From Cyclospora cayetanensis (Eukaryota > Apicomplexa > Conoidasida > Eucoccidiorida > Eimeriidae), in NCBI RefSeq assembly GCF_002999335.1, contig NW_020312381.1, positions 1 through 64,000 of the forward strand: a stretch of DNA of 64,000 nucleotides, in the 5' to 3' direction. Both the position numbers and the translations under genes were made by a program. Each line of letters opens with the position of its first letter. Within the stretch, counting starts at the first letter, position 1. Under the pieces are notes generated by a model. The model was not told the origin of the DNA. It saw only the letters and a list, made by a program, of their open reading frames with translations, and searched no databases. Positions 1 to 11,661 of the stretch are shown piece after piece.

Positions 1-78
1 GAATAGAAAAATATACAATCGCTATCCTTGGACTCGTGGTAAGCATTTGAAGTAGCCAATAATAGCTTACGAGTAGGT

Positions 79-102
79 CAAGGGTCACCGAGGTGACCCT
101 TG
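79..102 (+). other. Perfect 10-bp hairpin abutting tRNA-His
   Basis: Bases 79-88 pair with 93-102 around a 4-base loop (cgag). The right arm ends one base before the first base of the tRNA acceptor stem at 103. The hairpin would lie in the 5' leader of the tRNA precursor, or act as a DNA palindrome at the start site. It is seen directly; its function is unknown. Confidence 0.6.
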
Positions 103-174
103 GTCCGAATCGTCTAGAGGTTAGGACAACACGTTGTGGCCGTGTAAACCCAGGTTCGATTCCTGGTTCGGACA
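103..174 (+). tRNA. tRNA-His (anticodon GTG)
   Basis: The sequence folds as a cloverleaf: a 7-bp acceptor stem (103-109 with 167-173), discriminator A at 174, a T stem ccagg/cctgg around the B-box motif ggttcgattcc, and an anticodon stem acacg/cgtgt closing the loop ttgtggc with anticodon GTG at 136-138. It therefore reads His codons CAC and CAT. There is no intron and no encoded CCA, as expected for a eukaryotic nuclear tRNA. The extra G(-1) of tRNA-His would be added after transcription. A run of four T shortly downstream (around 200) could end RNA polymerase III transcription. Confidence 0.93.
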
Positions 175-814
175 GTATTAATGTATTCTGCCTCACTGAT
201 TTTATGTATTCATAGATATCAACCGACGATAGTCTCAGGCATCTGGCTTGTCACTTGTCCGTGAAGGAAGCTTACTTTAAGGTAGTTAGGAGGCCTCTTC
301 GGATCGGGTAAAAATCACTTGAGGTCGGTGCCTTCGACGTCGCGCACGCTACGCACCTTTTTACCGATTGTGCCTGGATACTTTTCTGTGTGCATTGGGT
401 AGGCAGTAGGAACCTGCTGTGGCACTTCGGAGCATCAGCAGTGGCAAGAACGTTTTCGGGAGTTAGCATTCAGTGCAAGCTATGCGCTTTCGCTTGTATT
501 CTGATTTTGCGTGCTGGTAATGGGAGCATTATGCTTCAGTGTTTTAGGCAAGAACCTTCCTTTTGTTCTTGTGGAATATCTGGGCCAATGCACTCACATT
601 CTAAACTCGAAACGCTTCGAAGAATGGTATATATGAGCTTCTTGCTTTTCTTTTGTCAATTTTCTTGTTTCGTTTTCAATGCTCGAGGCCAGCTAAGGTC
701 TGCTGTCTCACGTTGTGGCAAGTTCAGTACTGAAGTATTTTCTGTTACTGATTTTAGCACCAGGAAGTCGAGACGATGGTATATTTAAAGCAAGAAGGAC
801 ATTAGGTGTAGCTG

Positions 815-1310
815 GCTAAGATGCACATAAGCACGTTCTACTCTACCCGTTATACCTAAGAATCAGTAAGGAATTGACTAATTGTCTGTCTGGCGATGTA
901 TCTTGTTGTTTGCAGAGTACTACTAGGTCGATGCAGGAAGACGCCATGTTGTGTTGGAGCGAGCTCGATGCTGTGTGCAGCTGCACGTGAATGCTTGAAA
1001 TGTTTAGAGGCTGCAGCTACGCGCATCTTGGCTATCTCTTATATTGAAAACCCTGAAGGTCGCGAGGAGAAGGCGGGAGTTCTTTTGGATCGCACTCAAT
1101 GAACTTCATTAAGTTTGTATGGGCTTGGAGGCACTCAATAGCCTTTATTAAGCTTGTATAAGTATGAAGTCCAACGCGTCCCATTAATTTAACCCTTAGA
1201 TGGAGGGGTAAGTACGGCCATTATCTGAGTGTGCTACAAATACTAGGCATTTTACGGTGTGGAGAACTTTAGGAGTGTCCAGATACAGTGTTCTGGAGTG
1301 CAAGAAGTAT
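815..1310 (+). repeat. Diverged dispersed repeat, left copy
   Basis: This stretch aligns by eye, in the same orientation, with about 63125-63600. Shared landmarks in the same order are a block around aattgac, gca-agtact-tagg, atgttgtg, atgctgtgt, cgcgag followed by agttcttttg, cactcaat, agtttgta and tagatg. Identity is patchy and includes small indels, so this is an old repeat. No coding capacity is recognised. Confidence 0.55.
1093..1170 (+). repeat. Two-copy imperfect tandem repeat, 39-bp period
   Basis: Two successive units start with cactcaat at 1093 and 1132 and share attaag and ttgtat at the same offsets. The matching place in the right-hand repeat copy (from 63414) has a single unit, so the duplication arose in the left copy or was lost from the right. 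Confidence 0.55.
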
Positions 1311-2274
1311 TTGCCATATTGCTTGTACTCTTGTCTCCAACCACATCTCAGTAAGGTCTGTAAAGTGTCTCCACAACATGGGGGCTCCACGGGTGTATAC
1401 ATGCTTCAAGCCCCCAGGCAGTTGGTAAACAGGTATAATCTGTAGAGTTTTCCAGAAAAGTGCCAAGGTTGCTACTTCAGACTGCGCGCAACAGCACTGG
1501 CTTTAAGACGGCCTCCGTAGAAGGTGGTGCGAGCGACGTACAACGATTTACGCCAAAAACTCCTGTACCAAAAAGCTTCGGCTTTTCACAGCTGCATTTT
1601 ATTGGCTTCGATCTCAAATGTTCCCATAAAAGCACAAAGGTAGGCCTAGAGAAAGAATATTCGCAAGGTCAGAATATTTGAAGGGTCACTTGTGGGCTGC
1701 AGTCCTGCCGCTCCAACCCGGCCCCCTACCGTGCCTTAAGGCTAATTTATCCACCTTTCGTGGTTGTATCCACCACCTAACAAAAAAATTATGGAAGGAT
1801 TACTTAAGCCTACCTATATTTCGTCTCCCTGATTCTACTGCCGAATGTTTTGCGGTTTAAAAAGCGTGTTCGCTTGTGAGACAATATGAAAAGCATCAAC
1901 TTTGTCAATCAAAATCAGAAAAGACTCACCTTTCACTGCATGGCGAGCGATAACGACTAGGGAATTCTTTTATGGTAGGGGACAGCTTGGCGTTGCTGAT
2001 GTCTGGGGCTGGCCCAGGGCTCTGACTCTGAAGTCTTCGAGCGACCCTGCGATTTTCCTCACATTGTTGCTGTTAACTAGCCTTTAACCGAGTCTTGTCT
2101 ATCTTATGGCTGTAGAGCTCTGTCTTCGAGCGTACTGACGCGCATGACGCTGTACGATAAAACATGTAACCACGCCTGTCGTTCAGCCAGTGTCGGTAGT
2201 GCGAAAGCGCGTAGTCCCAACGAATCCGAGTACTACAGTAGTGTTACCGGTACCTTTAATTGCTTGGAAATCAA

Positions 2275-3876
2275 ATGATTACTGCATCAGCCGTAGAGCT
2301 GCGGCGACTGGTAGCTGCCATGTGGAGCCTTGGGTTTGACTGTGCCTTGCCGTGTGGGAAGGACAGTCGAAGCGACTTTGTATTGCAGACACTGCTAAAA
2401 CTGCAATACATTATTAATCCCCCTGGATTCGCATTTGAGGAGGGAGATACAAACTTATTTCTCTCCGCTTACGGTTTTCCAAGTATGCCGGCGCGATTGG
2501 CAGCTGCAGCAGCCACCACGGCAAAAGCAGCCAAAACACCGAAGGAAAGATTGCAACTGTTGCAACACGCTGCTAATTTTTTGAGCCAGGAGACAGGCAT
2601 CACCTTAGATATACCTGTCCTTCTCCGGGCGGACGGAGCAGCAATTTCAGAGTTGCTCCGGCTCGCAGAACCGCTGGCTGCTGCAACGAAGGCCTCTTTA
2701 GAGACAGAGGCCAGTGGCGAGGCAAGCGAGAAGAGGGCTGAATGCTCTGAAAAGGGAGAGAAGGCTGAACAGTATAAAGGACTCGGGGAAGCCTTTGATG
2801 TACCAAATGAGCAGCATGCACGCAATAGGTTAGTTTACACAGCAGCATGCAGAGCGCCAAAACAGCAAAGCATACAACTGAATAAGATGAATCTCCCCAT
2901 TCATTGTCCCCATAAAATAGCGTAGTGTATTTGGTGAGAAAGTTCATTTGATATTCAGTATTTTTCCCATGCTGACCGCTTATGGGCTGGTTACTGAGGA
3001 TTTCCGAGGATTACCCTCACTTCGGCCTTTGTGATTACAGGTCTTCCGCTCACATCGAGGCAGCCAAGAAAGTGCAATCCAGTGTTGACATGGTCACCGC
3101 TTCTTTGCAGTGCTTTTATGGAGAACAGCAGGCTGCCGAAAGGATTGCAATGGCAGAATTTACACAGGCCGTGGTAACCCCAGACAAAGTGTCACGGGAA
3201 GCTTCGTCCCTTTGCGGCAGGGCCTTGCTAGAGCAGCACATACACGAAGCTCAGCATGCTGTTGTTGAGACGGAAAAAAACAATGAGGCACTCGCATGTC
3301 AAGTCCAGGAACTGAAACGGAAAATCCATGCTACTGAGAGAGATGAGGATAGGCTCACCAAACAGTTGCTGCTGTTGCGTCGCTCTCAAGGCTCCGGAGA
3401 TACGTTAGAGGATGAAGAGCAGCAAGAGATGCAAGAGAAGCTCCGGCAATTGTATCTAGAGTACGCGCGCCGATCGGCTGTTTGCGACACACTAATGGCT
3501 TCAGTAGAAGATATTGCCAATCGTGCTGAGGCAGCAGCTGCGCAAAACCGGCGTCGCCTTCGAGAGGCAAGGCAGCGCTGGTTAGTTGATCAGGCTACTG
3601 CAGCTTCTGGTACCGAAGCGCAATCAAACGTAAGCTTGAGGGTCCATAGAACCTCAGCGCCTTGCCACGCCGGCTCAGTTTGGTTTTCTCCTGCTACAAC
3701 GTTTTTGACGTTTACTTCACACTTCTCAAACTTTCAAGTTCCCGTTTGTACTCGTGGATTACCCTGTTTGTTTCTTGACCTGACGATATCTTCCCCTCTC
3801 TCTTTAGTCGCACGCACACTTACCTGACTTTGAAAGTACCACTAGCGATGTCCCGGCACTCCAGCGGGGCCCCTAG
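2275..3876 (+). CDS. IFT38: Intraflagellar transport protein IFT38 (CLUAP1/qilin/DYF-3 family)
   Basis: Subunit of the IFT-B complex that carries cargo along axonemes. Exons: 2275-2828, 3041-3629, 3808-3876. Phases match at both junctions and the product is 403 aa, close to the about 413 aa of animal CLUAP1. Residues 1-135 resemble the CLUAP1 N-terminal calponin-homology-like domain, with an ELRRLV start, a hydrophobic helix after SDFVLQTLL, and a segment like ADG-A-ELL-LA. Exon 2 is a long coiled coil, ending in the family's E-KLRQLY-EY region. The last exon gives a short acidic tail. Introns are gt-ag (donors gttagt and gtaagc). The ATG at 2275 is the first in frame and gives MITASAVELRRL, matching the family's start. 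In coccidia the protein would serve the flagella of microgametes. The family call is from recalled similarity. Confidence 0.86.
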
Positions 3877-4282
3877 AAACCACAGTTCGTTGCTTTGAGC
3901 ATGCGCACTTATGTCTCTCTGTTCGTGCGCAGTGTATCGACACCTTCTGCAGTGGAATGTCCGAAGACATAGGCATGACCCTGGCAACATCTGAGCATAT
4001 GTGCACTGAAAGCAGCGAGCTTGACTAAGCCACCATATAGCAAGTCCCCTAAACAAGGGCTCGTAACGGAAGCACATGTATGCCAGAGTCTAGAAATCCA
4101 CCTAGGCCTTCCTCGAACGCTTTATGCAGCGCGTTTTTGTTACTACAATGCACTGCAGTGCGGCTGTAGTCACTGAATGCCACAGATCTGCGGCTGCAAA
4201 TCCCCTCTCGTACAGGCAAGCAACAAAGCGTGAGGTCCCCTAGGGTTATAAAACGGACTCACGCCGAACTGCGGCGAGTCGC
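3877..4282. other. Short convergent intergenic region
   Basis: This is about 0.4 kb between the stop of IFT38 (+) and the stop of the likely terminal exon of the helicase gene (-). It should hold the 3' ends and polyadenylation signals of both. No other feature is seen. Confidence 0.5.
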
Positions 4283-4640
4283 TCACGACTGCTTTGCAAT
4301 CCGTTTTAACGGCACAGCCCCTCCTGCCTGAGTATGCGGCCGCTTGCGGCTAGTGCTGCTGCGGACCTTTCTCTCTCCTGTATGCTTGGTCCTGCGCTGA
4401 CCCTTGCCTTCTTCGGCATGGCTTCCTCCCCCGCTTGCCTCTTCGGCGGCGTCTACTCTAGTCGTGGCCATGCTGGGACTTTTGACATCCTCTGGATCAG
4501 GACGTTTGACTCTTTCAGAGTTGCTGTCTTCCATCCGCTTCTTCTTAGCTCGTGAGGCCGCTACAGCCCATGCTCGCCGCCTGGCCTTCAGATGTGCAGC
4601 TCTGTGAGATCCACAATAATCACAATGTTCAAGAGACAAC
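4283..4640 (-). CDS. Probable 3'-terminal exon of the DDX52/Rok1 helicase gene
   Basis: A 119-codon open stretch begins after a possible acceptor (aatttag|g at 4641-4640) and ends at a stop at 4283. It reads LSLEHCDYCGSH followed by an Arg/Lys-rich, Ser-rich hydrophilic tail with several basic clusters, as in C-terminal tails of nucleolar helicases. It joins in phase to the upstream helicase exon if that exon is cut at 5065, where the sequence is a textbook donor (gtaagt) overlapping the apparent stop codon. The spliced protein would be about 664 aa instead of 546. The acceptor has a weak pyrimidine tract. The alternative is a separate small gene or a chance frame. Confidence 0.5.
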
Positions 4641-5060
4641 CTAAATTCCAAGTCCAACAGCCACCCCAAAATTGCAGCGCTTAGCAGCTTTCAAGGTGAC
4701 CAGTTATCGAATGTCTATTGCTACCACCTCGAAAGTGATGCCTAAAATAAAGACACAGTGAGCAATACCCACAAAGTGCTAAATATCTTTTGCTCTAAAA
4801 GACTGGATATCAGATGTCACTTATTCACCCTCTTTGGCTACTTGGTGTTTCAAGATGGAATCTGGGGGGTCTAATTTAGTTGCACGTTCATGTGCAAGCA
4901 TTGAACTTCATTCGCTTGCCCCCCTCTTGGTACAGTGTCCTCCCCCAGCTGTTTTCTTATCCTACTCCACAGTGCCCGTTCGAAACCTCGGATGCATCGC
5001 TTTCGGGGAATGAATGCACTGCTCACAGAGGTGCTTGTCGCAGGCACCGTCATGAGTAAC

Positions 5061-8000
5061 TTACTGCGTAATGGGCCTAATGGGCTTGCGAATCCTCCGA
5101 AAAGCCCCCTTGCCGTGAGGCTTGTAGGCCCCCCTGTATTTTTTCTGCCCTTTGACCCTCAAATTGCGGGTAAGCTTGGAGTTTAGGAAATCCGGAATTT
5201 TGCTGTTCGGACTCTTGCGCATGATCTGCACGATGGGCCTGAGTTTGGGTACGTCGTCCAAAGTAAAAAATGTTATTGCCTTGAAGGCAGGAAAGAACAG
5301 AGCACAATACAACACCACGAAGAGTGTGTTATTTAAGACTAGCAGAGTCGTGTGCATGCATGACTACATCCCGCAAGGACCCGAGGTAGCGAGAGATAGG
5401 CCTTTTATTCAGCCGCCGATAAATTTTACAGACGTAGATACTGCAGACGTGAGCATACCCGGTACCATTGTCACTGTAAGACAGCGGTTTGCGTAAGCAA
5501 AGAAACTACAAAGAAGTGCTTACTTTCCCCTGCTTGCCAGCCCTGCCCGTTCTGCCAATGCGGTGTATATACACAGATGTGGAGAGGGGCAAATCGAAGT
5601 TTATCACTAGGGCAACGCCCTTGAAGTCTACACCGCGCGCTACCAGATCAGTGCAAATCAAGAACCATATCTGCAGTTCCACAACAAACGCACAACTAGC
5701 AAAGATGAGTCAAAAATCGCGTCCACACCCCACGGTGCAGAGGGCAGAGACCTCCCCCAGGCTTTGTCCTGCCTCCTTACACGTTGGCATGGCGTCTAAC
5801 GCCCATTTTAGCCAAGCAGGATTTTGATGTGGCACCAAGAAACGTAGTGAATGCACGGACGCACACTTCGATTTGCGGTGTAGTGCTGAGTGGCATATGC
5901 ATAGACATATGTATTGCGCTAAACTCACTTTGCCTGTTCTAAAAGCATCAACTGTCGCATCCCTTTGCTGTTTACTTTTTGCTGCATGCAATAAGTCGAC
6001 AGCCATGCCCTCACTAATCATCTCCCTCAGCAGTTCACTGGCCCTTTCTTGAGTCTGCATACCAAAACGCAGGCATCACAGCATTTGCATCGAGCACGAT
6101 ATGACACCAATCCGTGAGCCTTGCAGCCAACAAGCGTTCACATGGTTCCGTGAAGGAGGACAGTAGCGATGCCGCGTTGCCGAACTGTCGTGATCAAAAG
6201 TGCTTTTGCATCCTAAAGATTCCAGCACACCGATGATGTGCTGTGTTTCTTGATCCACAGATGTTTCCAGATAGCAATTAGATGTAGAAAGAGTATTCAG
6301 ATTATTTGACACAATACGTGCAGTGGGAAGTTCTACCAGCGGCACAAGGCGCCCTAAGCGACTGTTCGCGGAGTAGGCTTTTCGCTCGAATACGTTGCGT
6401 GACGGCTGTGCGGCCTCAGAATGTACGGCAGCGTGTGCATGCGCATGCGCGTGGGGCTTCCGCGCTAGAAGGCTCAAGTGTTGACGCTAAACAGCCTCAC
6501 CTCAACGAAAATCAGGCATGGCGGAATAAGACGCATCTCGATTCGGAGATTTTTTAGAGCCCACAGCTTGCCCGCTTCAGTGGAACAGAACACCAACTCT
6601 TGCTCGATCTGTGGAGCTGCGGCGCTGGCTCGTCCTGATAGCAAACGAAGCAGAAAAAGGCGAAAGCCGCCATCAATCAAGGCGGCAACGTACTGCAGCC
6701 TCGCGTCGTTGCCCACGCCACGTGCTTTCTCTACAAGCATATCAGCAGACCCTTAGATCCAACTGTCTGCCTTTTTTTGTCTGCGGGAAAATCCCTGAAC
6801 ACCACCAGCTCACCCACGGCCACGTGAACTGCCCCGTAAGCGATGGACTCAGCGAGAAGCACAACTGAGGGAGGCAAGGTGGCAGAGAAGAGACAAATGT
6901 GGAGCCGCTTGTTAGCCCTTGCTGCACCCTTCAGTTCCGATAAAATGGTGTCCACCTGGGGCGAGAATCTGAGAAGAAGCAAGAAACGCACTTGTGCTGT
7001 CGCGCGCATATGGGAGCTTGAGCACACACAAACATACACACATACACACACACATACATCAAGCACGCCTGTCCAGTTGCGCAGCTCGGCAGCAAGCCAG
7101 ACGGAAAACACTTTTTTCGACAACGCACCCTGAGTCCAACAGCCGATCAGCCTCGTCAAGAACGAGGTGTTGGCAGTCCGACAGAGACAACTGCAGCAGC
7201 CACAACGCACCGCGACAACTACGGAGGTGCTTCAACCGCCCGTGAGGCCGCCAGTGTACTACGGCATACGAGCACCATTGCTGCCTCCATACAGGCGCAA
7301 ATCTTGAGCAACAAAACACCCTTTAAACCCCCACTTCTACGATACGCTTAATAACACGTGCTCAAGTGCCTTGTTCGTCCGACTCGTCCCGGCCTTTCTA
7401 CCGCCTGCCGCAGCAAAAACGCCACGCACCCGCTTTTTTTGAAGCAGTGTTAGCAACGAGAGGGGCGTAGCAAAGATGGCATCCGCTGTGCCGTATCGGC
7501 CCCCAGAATGCGTTTGAGGGAATGCAGCCTTAAAGCCGCTGCCCTCTGAGGAATCAACATGCGTCGTCAGCATCGTCACAAGCCCAAACGAGAAACGTCG
7601 CTTTGCAGCTCTAGAGAGGCAGCCAGTATCAAGTATGTATACAAAGAGAACGGCGCTTATCAGAGAGAGACCACAGGCGGCAACGCAGAGGCCCCCTGGT
7701 GAGGGACGTGCTGCAGCTTTTGCTCATGCTCTCTGTGCCCGCTCACCTGTCAGCTTTTCAAAAGTTCGAAGGCTCTGGCGTGCCAACTCGCGCGTCGGAG
7801 AAAGAACTACCAAACGGGAGAACTCTGCTCGAGGAGCCTGCATGCGAAGAGAGCCACACGTGTCAGTTTAGACTGCTCCGCGTGAGCATCTCCCACAGCA
7901 CATACATGGTAGACAACAGATTACCTAGGAGTCGTTAGGCTTACACCGGAAGAGAAGGACTGCGTAAAGGAAGACGCTTAGCCAGCAATTAGCACCCATG

Positions 8001-9066
8001 GACACGAAAGAAGCCATGTAGCGCATGCATGGAGAAACACAAGGACGAATGCTCCACTAAATAACTGCCGCCGTTATTCACAAAAACAAGTATTGCAAGA
8101 GGGGGATTGAAGGGAACCCCTGGCGAGAAACCGGAAAGTTTTCTTATGATAGGGCGCATGCATGCGTCTGCATGCATTTGTAATGAGAGCATCTGCCAAA
8201 AATAAGGGCCGTCGAAATGCTATACCTTGAGGCATGCGATAAGAGGAAGCAAGAAGGCAAGCGTTTTGCCGCTCCCAGTGGGGGAGGACGCCAAGATGTG
8301 ATACCCCTTCAGCAGCAGGGGAAGAGCCTACAAGATACAACCCCAACAAAAACAGCATCTTGATAGTAATGACACCGCTATTGCCTCGTCAGACTCATTG
8401 ATGCTACGTCCATTCCATTGCTTTCGACAGCCCGGAACTGACAGCACATCATGCATGCCTCAAAAAGTGCTGCGGGGGTGACCAACGGCTTATCTCGCTG
8501 TGTGTTTTTCGATCATGGTGCAAGTAACAAAAGCCCTTTCACGGTCCCAGCTTCCCCTCGGGCGGGCAGACATACAAAGATGCTGCGCATCCCCTTGATA
8601 CGTCCTTAAACTCCTCGAAATTTGAATCAACACTGCATACCTGCATCTGAATAGGCGTAGGCTCTTTGTAGCCAAGTGCCTCCAAGCGCGACACCAGCCA
8701 GGCCGGAAGCTTCCGAGGGGGCGCCGGGGAGTCCCCCCGGCCATGCGCAGCGTTGCATTCTTCATCTACTGCATCTGGATCATGATGAGGCAACTCGTCT
8801 GCAAAGGAACGAAAAGGCGGAGGGATATCCGTCAGGCCGCTCACGGATATCGAGTGCTGCTTCCGTATGCTCTCAGGAGTGCGTGAGGCTTCAGGGATTC
8901 CAGCGCCTTTCTTTTCCCTCTTCCTCGCAGGAGGCGCTTCGGAGCGCTGTTGCTGCTGTTGCTCTCGGCTTTGCCTCTTCTGCAGTACAGGGCACGCCAG
9001 AGATTCGCTGCATTTGTAGAGGGAAGCCCCCGTCGTGAGGAGGCCAAAGATGCTGTTCTGCACCAT
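5061..9066 (-). CDS. DDX52: DEAD-box ATP-dependent RNA helicase, DDX52/Rok1 family
   Basis: Nucleolar helicase of early 18S rRNA processing in the small-subunit pathway. Exons, 5' to 3' on the minus strand: 9066-8641, 8327-8226, 7837-7747, 7608-7430, 7190-7129, 6968-6814, 6634-6501, 6054-5929, 5670-5524, 5279-5061. All nine junctions keep phase and give 546 aa (human DDX52 about 599, yeast Rok1 about 564). Motifs in order: Q motif PTPIQMQ at 136-142, motif [11 protein letters not shown] at 155-164, SPTREL at 189-194, DEAD at 278-281, SAT at 315-317, ARGVD at 436-440, HRIGRTGR at 461-468. The stretch from IEQELVF to KQQRDATV closely follows DDX52 helicase domain 2, which sets the family. An in-frame upstream ATG at 9255 was set aside because the sequence between the two ATGs lacks family resemblance. 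The stop at 5061 may be spliced out (see 4283-4640). The long intron 7128-6969 carries a CA-rich microsatellite. Confidence 0.93.
7023..7060. repeat. CA-rich microsatellite in helicase intron
   Basis: A run of ac dinucleotides broken by acat units lies inside the intron between helicase exons 5 and 6. It is seen directly. Confidence 0.85.
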
Positions 9067-9685
9067 CAGCCCAAGCAGCCTTCGCAAAACCTCTTCTCCG
9101 GTTCCTGAAAGGCAAGCGCCGCCAAAGCAGTGAAGGGCAAAACTATTGTGCTCGACAACACCAGCGAAGGCGCGTTGTGACTCTGACGCATGACTTCTTC
9201 TGTGAAATTTTTCAAAGCACGCGCCGAATGACCTTCGATTTGAATATGTTTCCAAGGCGAAGCCATTATTTTACTGCAAATCGCCACCTGTCGCTAGGGG
9301 GCTCGTTCCCCACGCGGGGCTGTAGGACCCTCGAAAATACGTACCAGAGGCCCTTGACCGAGGGCCCCCCTCCCCCTGTGTGTGCTCCCGCTGCCTGGTT
9401 TAGGTGGCAAGACGCGCCAAAAAGATTAGAAACAGTCCAAAAAACTGTCTGTGTTGTATTTTGGGCTTCATCTGGATTTCTTCCACTAGAACAGGACTCT
9501 AGGGCGCACGGGGTGGTAATCTGGGTTACTGCACCACCCTAGGCTTTTGCCTCCTCTCCCTGCAGTCTTCCGAATACAGGGGGCCTCCCTCCTTGCGTCG
9601 TTCCTTCCCACACCTAGCCTTTGAATCCGCCTCGTTCCCAAGGAGCAACGGTGAGGCCATACCCCCCTCCCCCCCTAGATCCGAC
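9067..9685. promoter_or_regulatory. Divergent (bidirectional) promoter region of DDX52 and RPA32
   Basis: About 0.6 kb separates the divergent start codons of the helicase (-) and RPA32 (+), so it must hold both promoters and 5' leaders. No TATA box stands out, as is common in apicomplexans. A small inverted repeat (ggccct ... agggcc) lies near 9351-9368. The frame of RPA32 stays open upstream to an ATG at 9593, so a 31-residue longer start is possible. Confidence 0.5.
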
Positions 9686-11661
9686 ATGAGTTTCGTTGGA
9701 CTCAGCGGGTTCGACGTCCCAGGGAACGCGCCGTATGGTCAAGGGGCCCCTGTGCAAGGGGCCTCAGGCGCCTCGGGAGCTCCAGGTGAACTGCGAGGAG
9801 GAGTGGCAGACTTCTTTGGGGGGGGAGCAGCCCCTGGCTTCGGCGGAGGCAAGTCACTCTCCCTCCCCGCGTGTGTGGACGCTCCAGATCCTTCGAGAAC
9901 TTCCTTACGGTTGGGGCAGTTCTATGCCACATAAGCAGCATTGCCTGTCGCTGCGATTGCTGCAGAGGATTACTTTGGAGGGGGCGGCTTCCTACAAACC
10001 GGAAACTTTCTCACGCAAGCGCAACAGCCGTCAGGGCCCCAGCTGTCGCTAATCCCGGTGAAAATTGGTGAGTCCTATTGTGCACTTCAAAATGTGAGAC
10101 TCCGCGCAGGGGTTTCAGAATATACCCTTAGGGAGAAGCGGAGCCAGAGAGGCACGAGGAGAGCCTAAAAAAAACATCGGTTTCGGGGCACACGCTTTTG
10201 GTGTGTGTGTGGAATGACAGTGGCGCACAGCCGTTTGCTTCTGTTCTTCTGGATCTTGATGCGACGTGCGATTTTTTCTTCGCGCTGTGCTACACTTTGC
10301 GATGAGCACATTCTTCGGACTGCAGCGGATGAAGGTGAGGGGAACTTGTCCGGCTTCTTTGTGTGATGCAGCTCATGTGTTCAAAGCATGGATGCAGGAC
10401 GCCAGCTCGCTGCAGATATCGCTCTTCCCCTCGGGCCCTCTCCTGCACCTTGTGAAGCTCGTGGGAGTCCTCAACGTCCCACCGAGGGGTGAGTCGGGTG
10501 TTTTTGTAGTGAAAAAAACGATCTGTTTTGAGAAGCATGCTCCTGTAGAGACTTCGACAAAACTATTTGCGCTAGACAGGAGGGTCTGCATGCCCCTGTG
10601 TACGTTCATCACGTAAAGAACATGCTACAGGACTCTGCTTCCAAGACTGATGTGGACTACGGCAGAATAGCGAGCTGCACGTGCACACCTCGGTGCTTGG
10701 ACTCGCGTCGTATCGTGTATCCTGCGTATGGCTTCCTTGCAGAGGCCCTCGAGGCGGCCCTGCAAACTGCCCGGCTTCAGTTCAGTCTTGACGATTTCAC
10801 AGGAAGGATTGAATGCGAGTACACTGTTGGCGACGAATTGACTGAGTTCCGTCAGAATCAAATCCTTGTGCGTTGTTGCTCGTCGATTCTCTGTCAGCTT
10901 CTGTGCTTTCTTTTGATTTCTTTGGATTTCTAGGGATACCTTTGCTTGCTGTCCAGTGTCCCCTAAGCCTGTATTTGCTGCTAGTGCCACTGCGCGATCA
11001 TGGAGCGGCTTAGCGCTGGGCTCTCTTTGTGAATATGCATGATGCGTAATGCTCCTAACCTGCGGCTACTCGTGGCACAGTGTACAGATACCGTTTTCCT
11101 CTGGACTTGCCGCAGGATGCGTTGTGTTGCGGGGGGCTGGTAACTGCTTTTGGATCCATTAATCTGTTGGGCAAGAGCGAGCCTTCTCTGCGAGTACACG
11201 CTATTCGGCAGACACAATCTGCAGGTGAGATTGCACATCTGTGTGACAGCGCACACGATTGGTTCGGGGGCAGGGCAGGCAGCACAAGCCCCACGCCGTC
11301 AAAGCGTCTGGTAAATCATGTCGCCGTTCGTAATGCTGCAGCGGATCTCATTTATCATGAATCTGCATGCCAAGCCTCTTACCTCCGCCTCAAGCACCCC
11401 AGTGAAGACCCTGAAGGCGCTGCTGCGGCTGCTGGCCAGCAGCCGCAGCAGCCGCCGATGCTGCAGCAACACCTCCAGCAGCCGTTCGGTGCTCCTCAGG
11501 TGCGCTATTCTATTCGTTCTTATGACACGTCTGTGCTCGTGAGGCTCACCTCGAGCGTGGCTCACGGCTGTGCATTAGGCCTACTCTGTACGTTTCGTTT
11601 GTGTCCACAGCGCCTTCAGGGGGCACTACAGTCTGGTCAAGGAGCTGTGCCGTTTGGCTGA
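9686..11661 (+). CDS. RPA2: Replication protein A 32-kDa subunit (RPA2/RPA32)
   Basis: Middle subunit of the single-strand DNA-binding complex used in replication and repair. Exons: 9686-9848, 9966-10067, 10372-10488, 10743-10867, 11116-11224, 11342-11499, 11611-11661. All phases match and the product is 274 aa (human 270). It has the family layout: a Gly-rich N-terminus starting MSFVGLSGF, then LSLIPVKI, LLHLVKLVGVL, FSLDDFTGRI, GGLVTAF and the DLIYHESACQASYL helix, which together form the single OB-fold (about residues 85-225). Exon 1 uses a GC donor (gag|gcaagt) in this model; a GT donor after 9785 keeps the same phase and shortens the Gly-rich part by 21 residues. The C-terminal winged-helix domain of other RPA32 proteins is absent: the chain ends in a Gln/Pro/Ala-rich tail. 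The exon 4/5 junction (donor gtgcgt) is the least certain. Confidence 0.86.

Larger units (their letters stand above)
175..2274. other. Intergenic region, no supportable gene
   Basis: Only short open frames occur here, on both strands, none with family resemblance or good splice structure. The one recognisable feature is one copy of a diverged dispersed repeat (about 815-1310), listed separately. The promoter of the IFT38 gene should lie in the last few hundred bases. Confidence 0.6.

Noticed and set aside
9067..9255. Upstream ATG at 9255 as the helicase start
   Set aside because: In frame, but the 63 extra residues have no family resemblance. The ATG at 9066 gives a family-like length and N-terminus.
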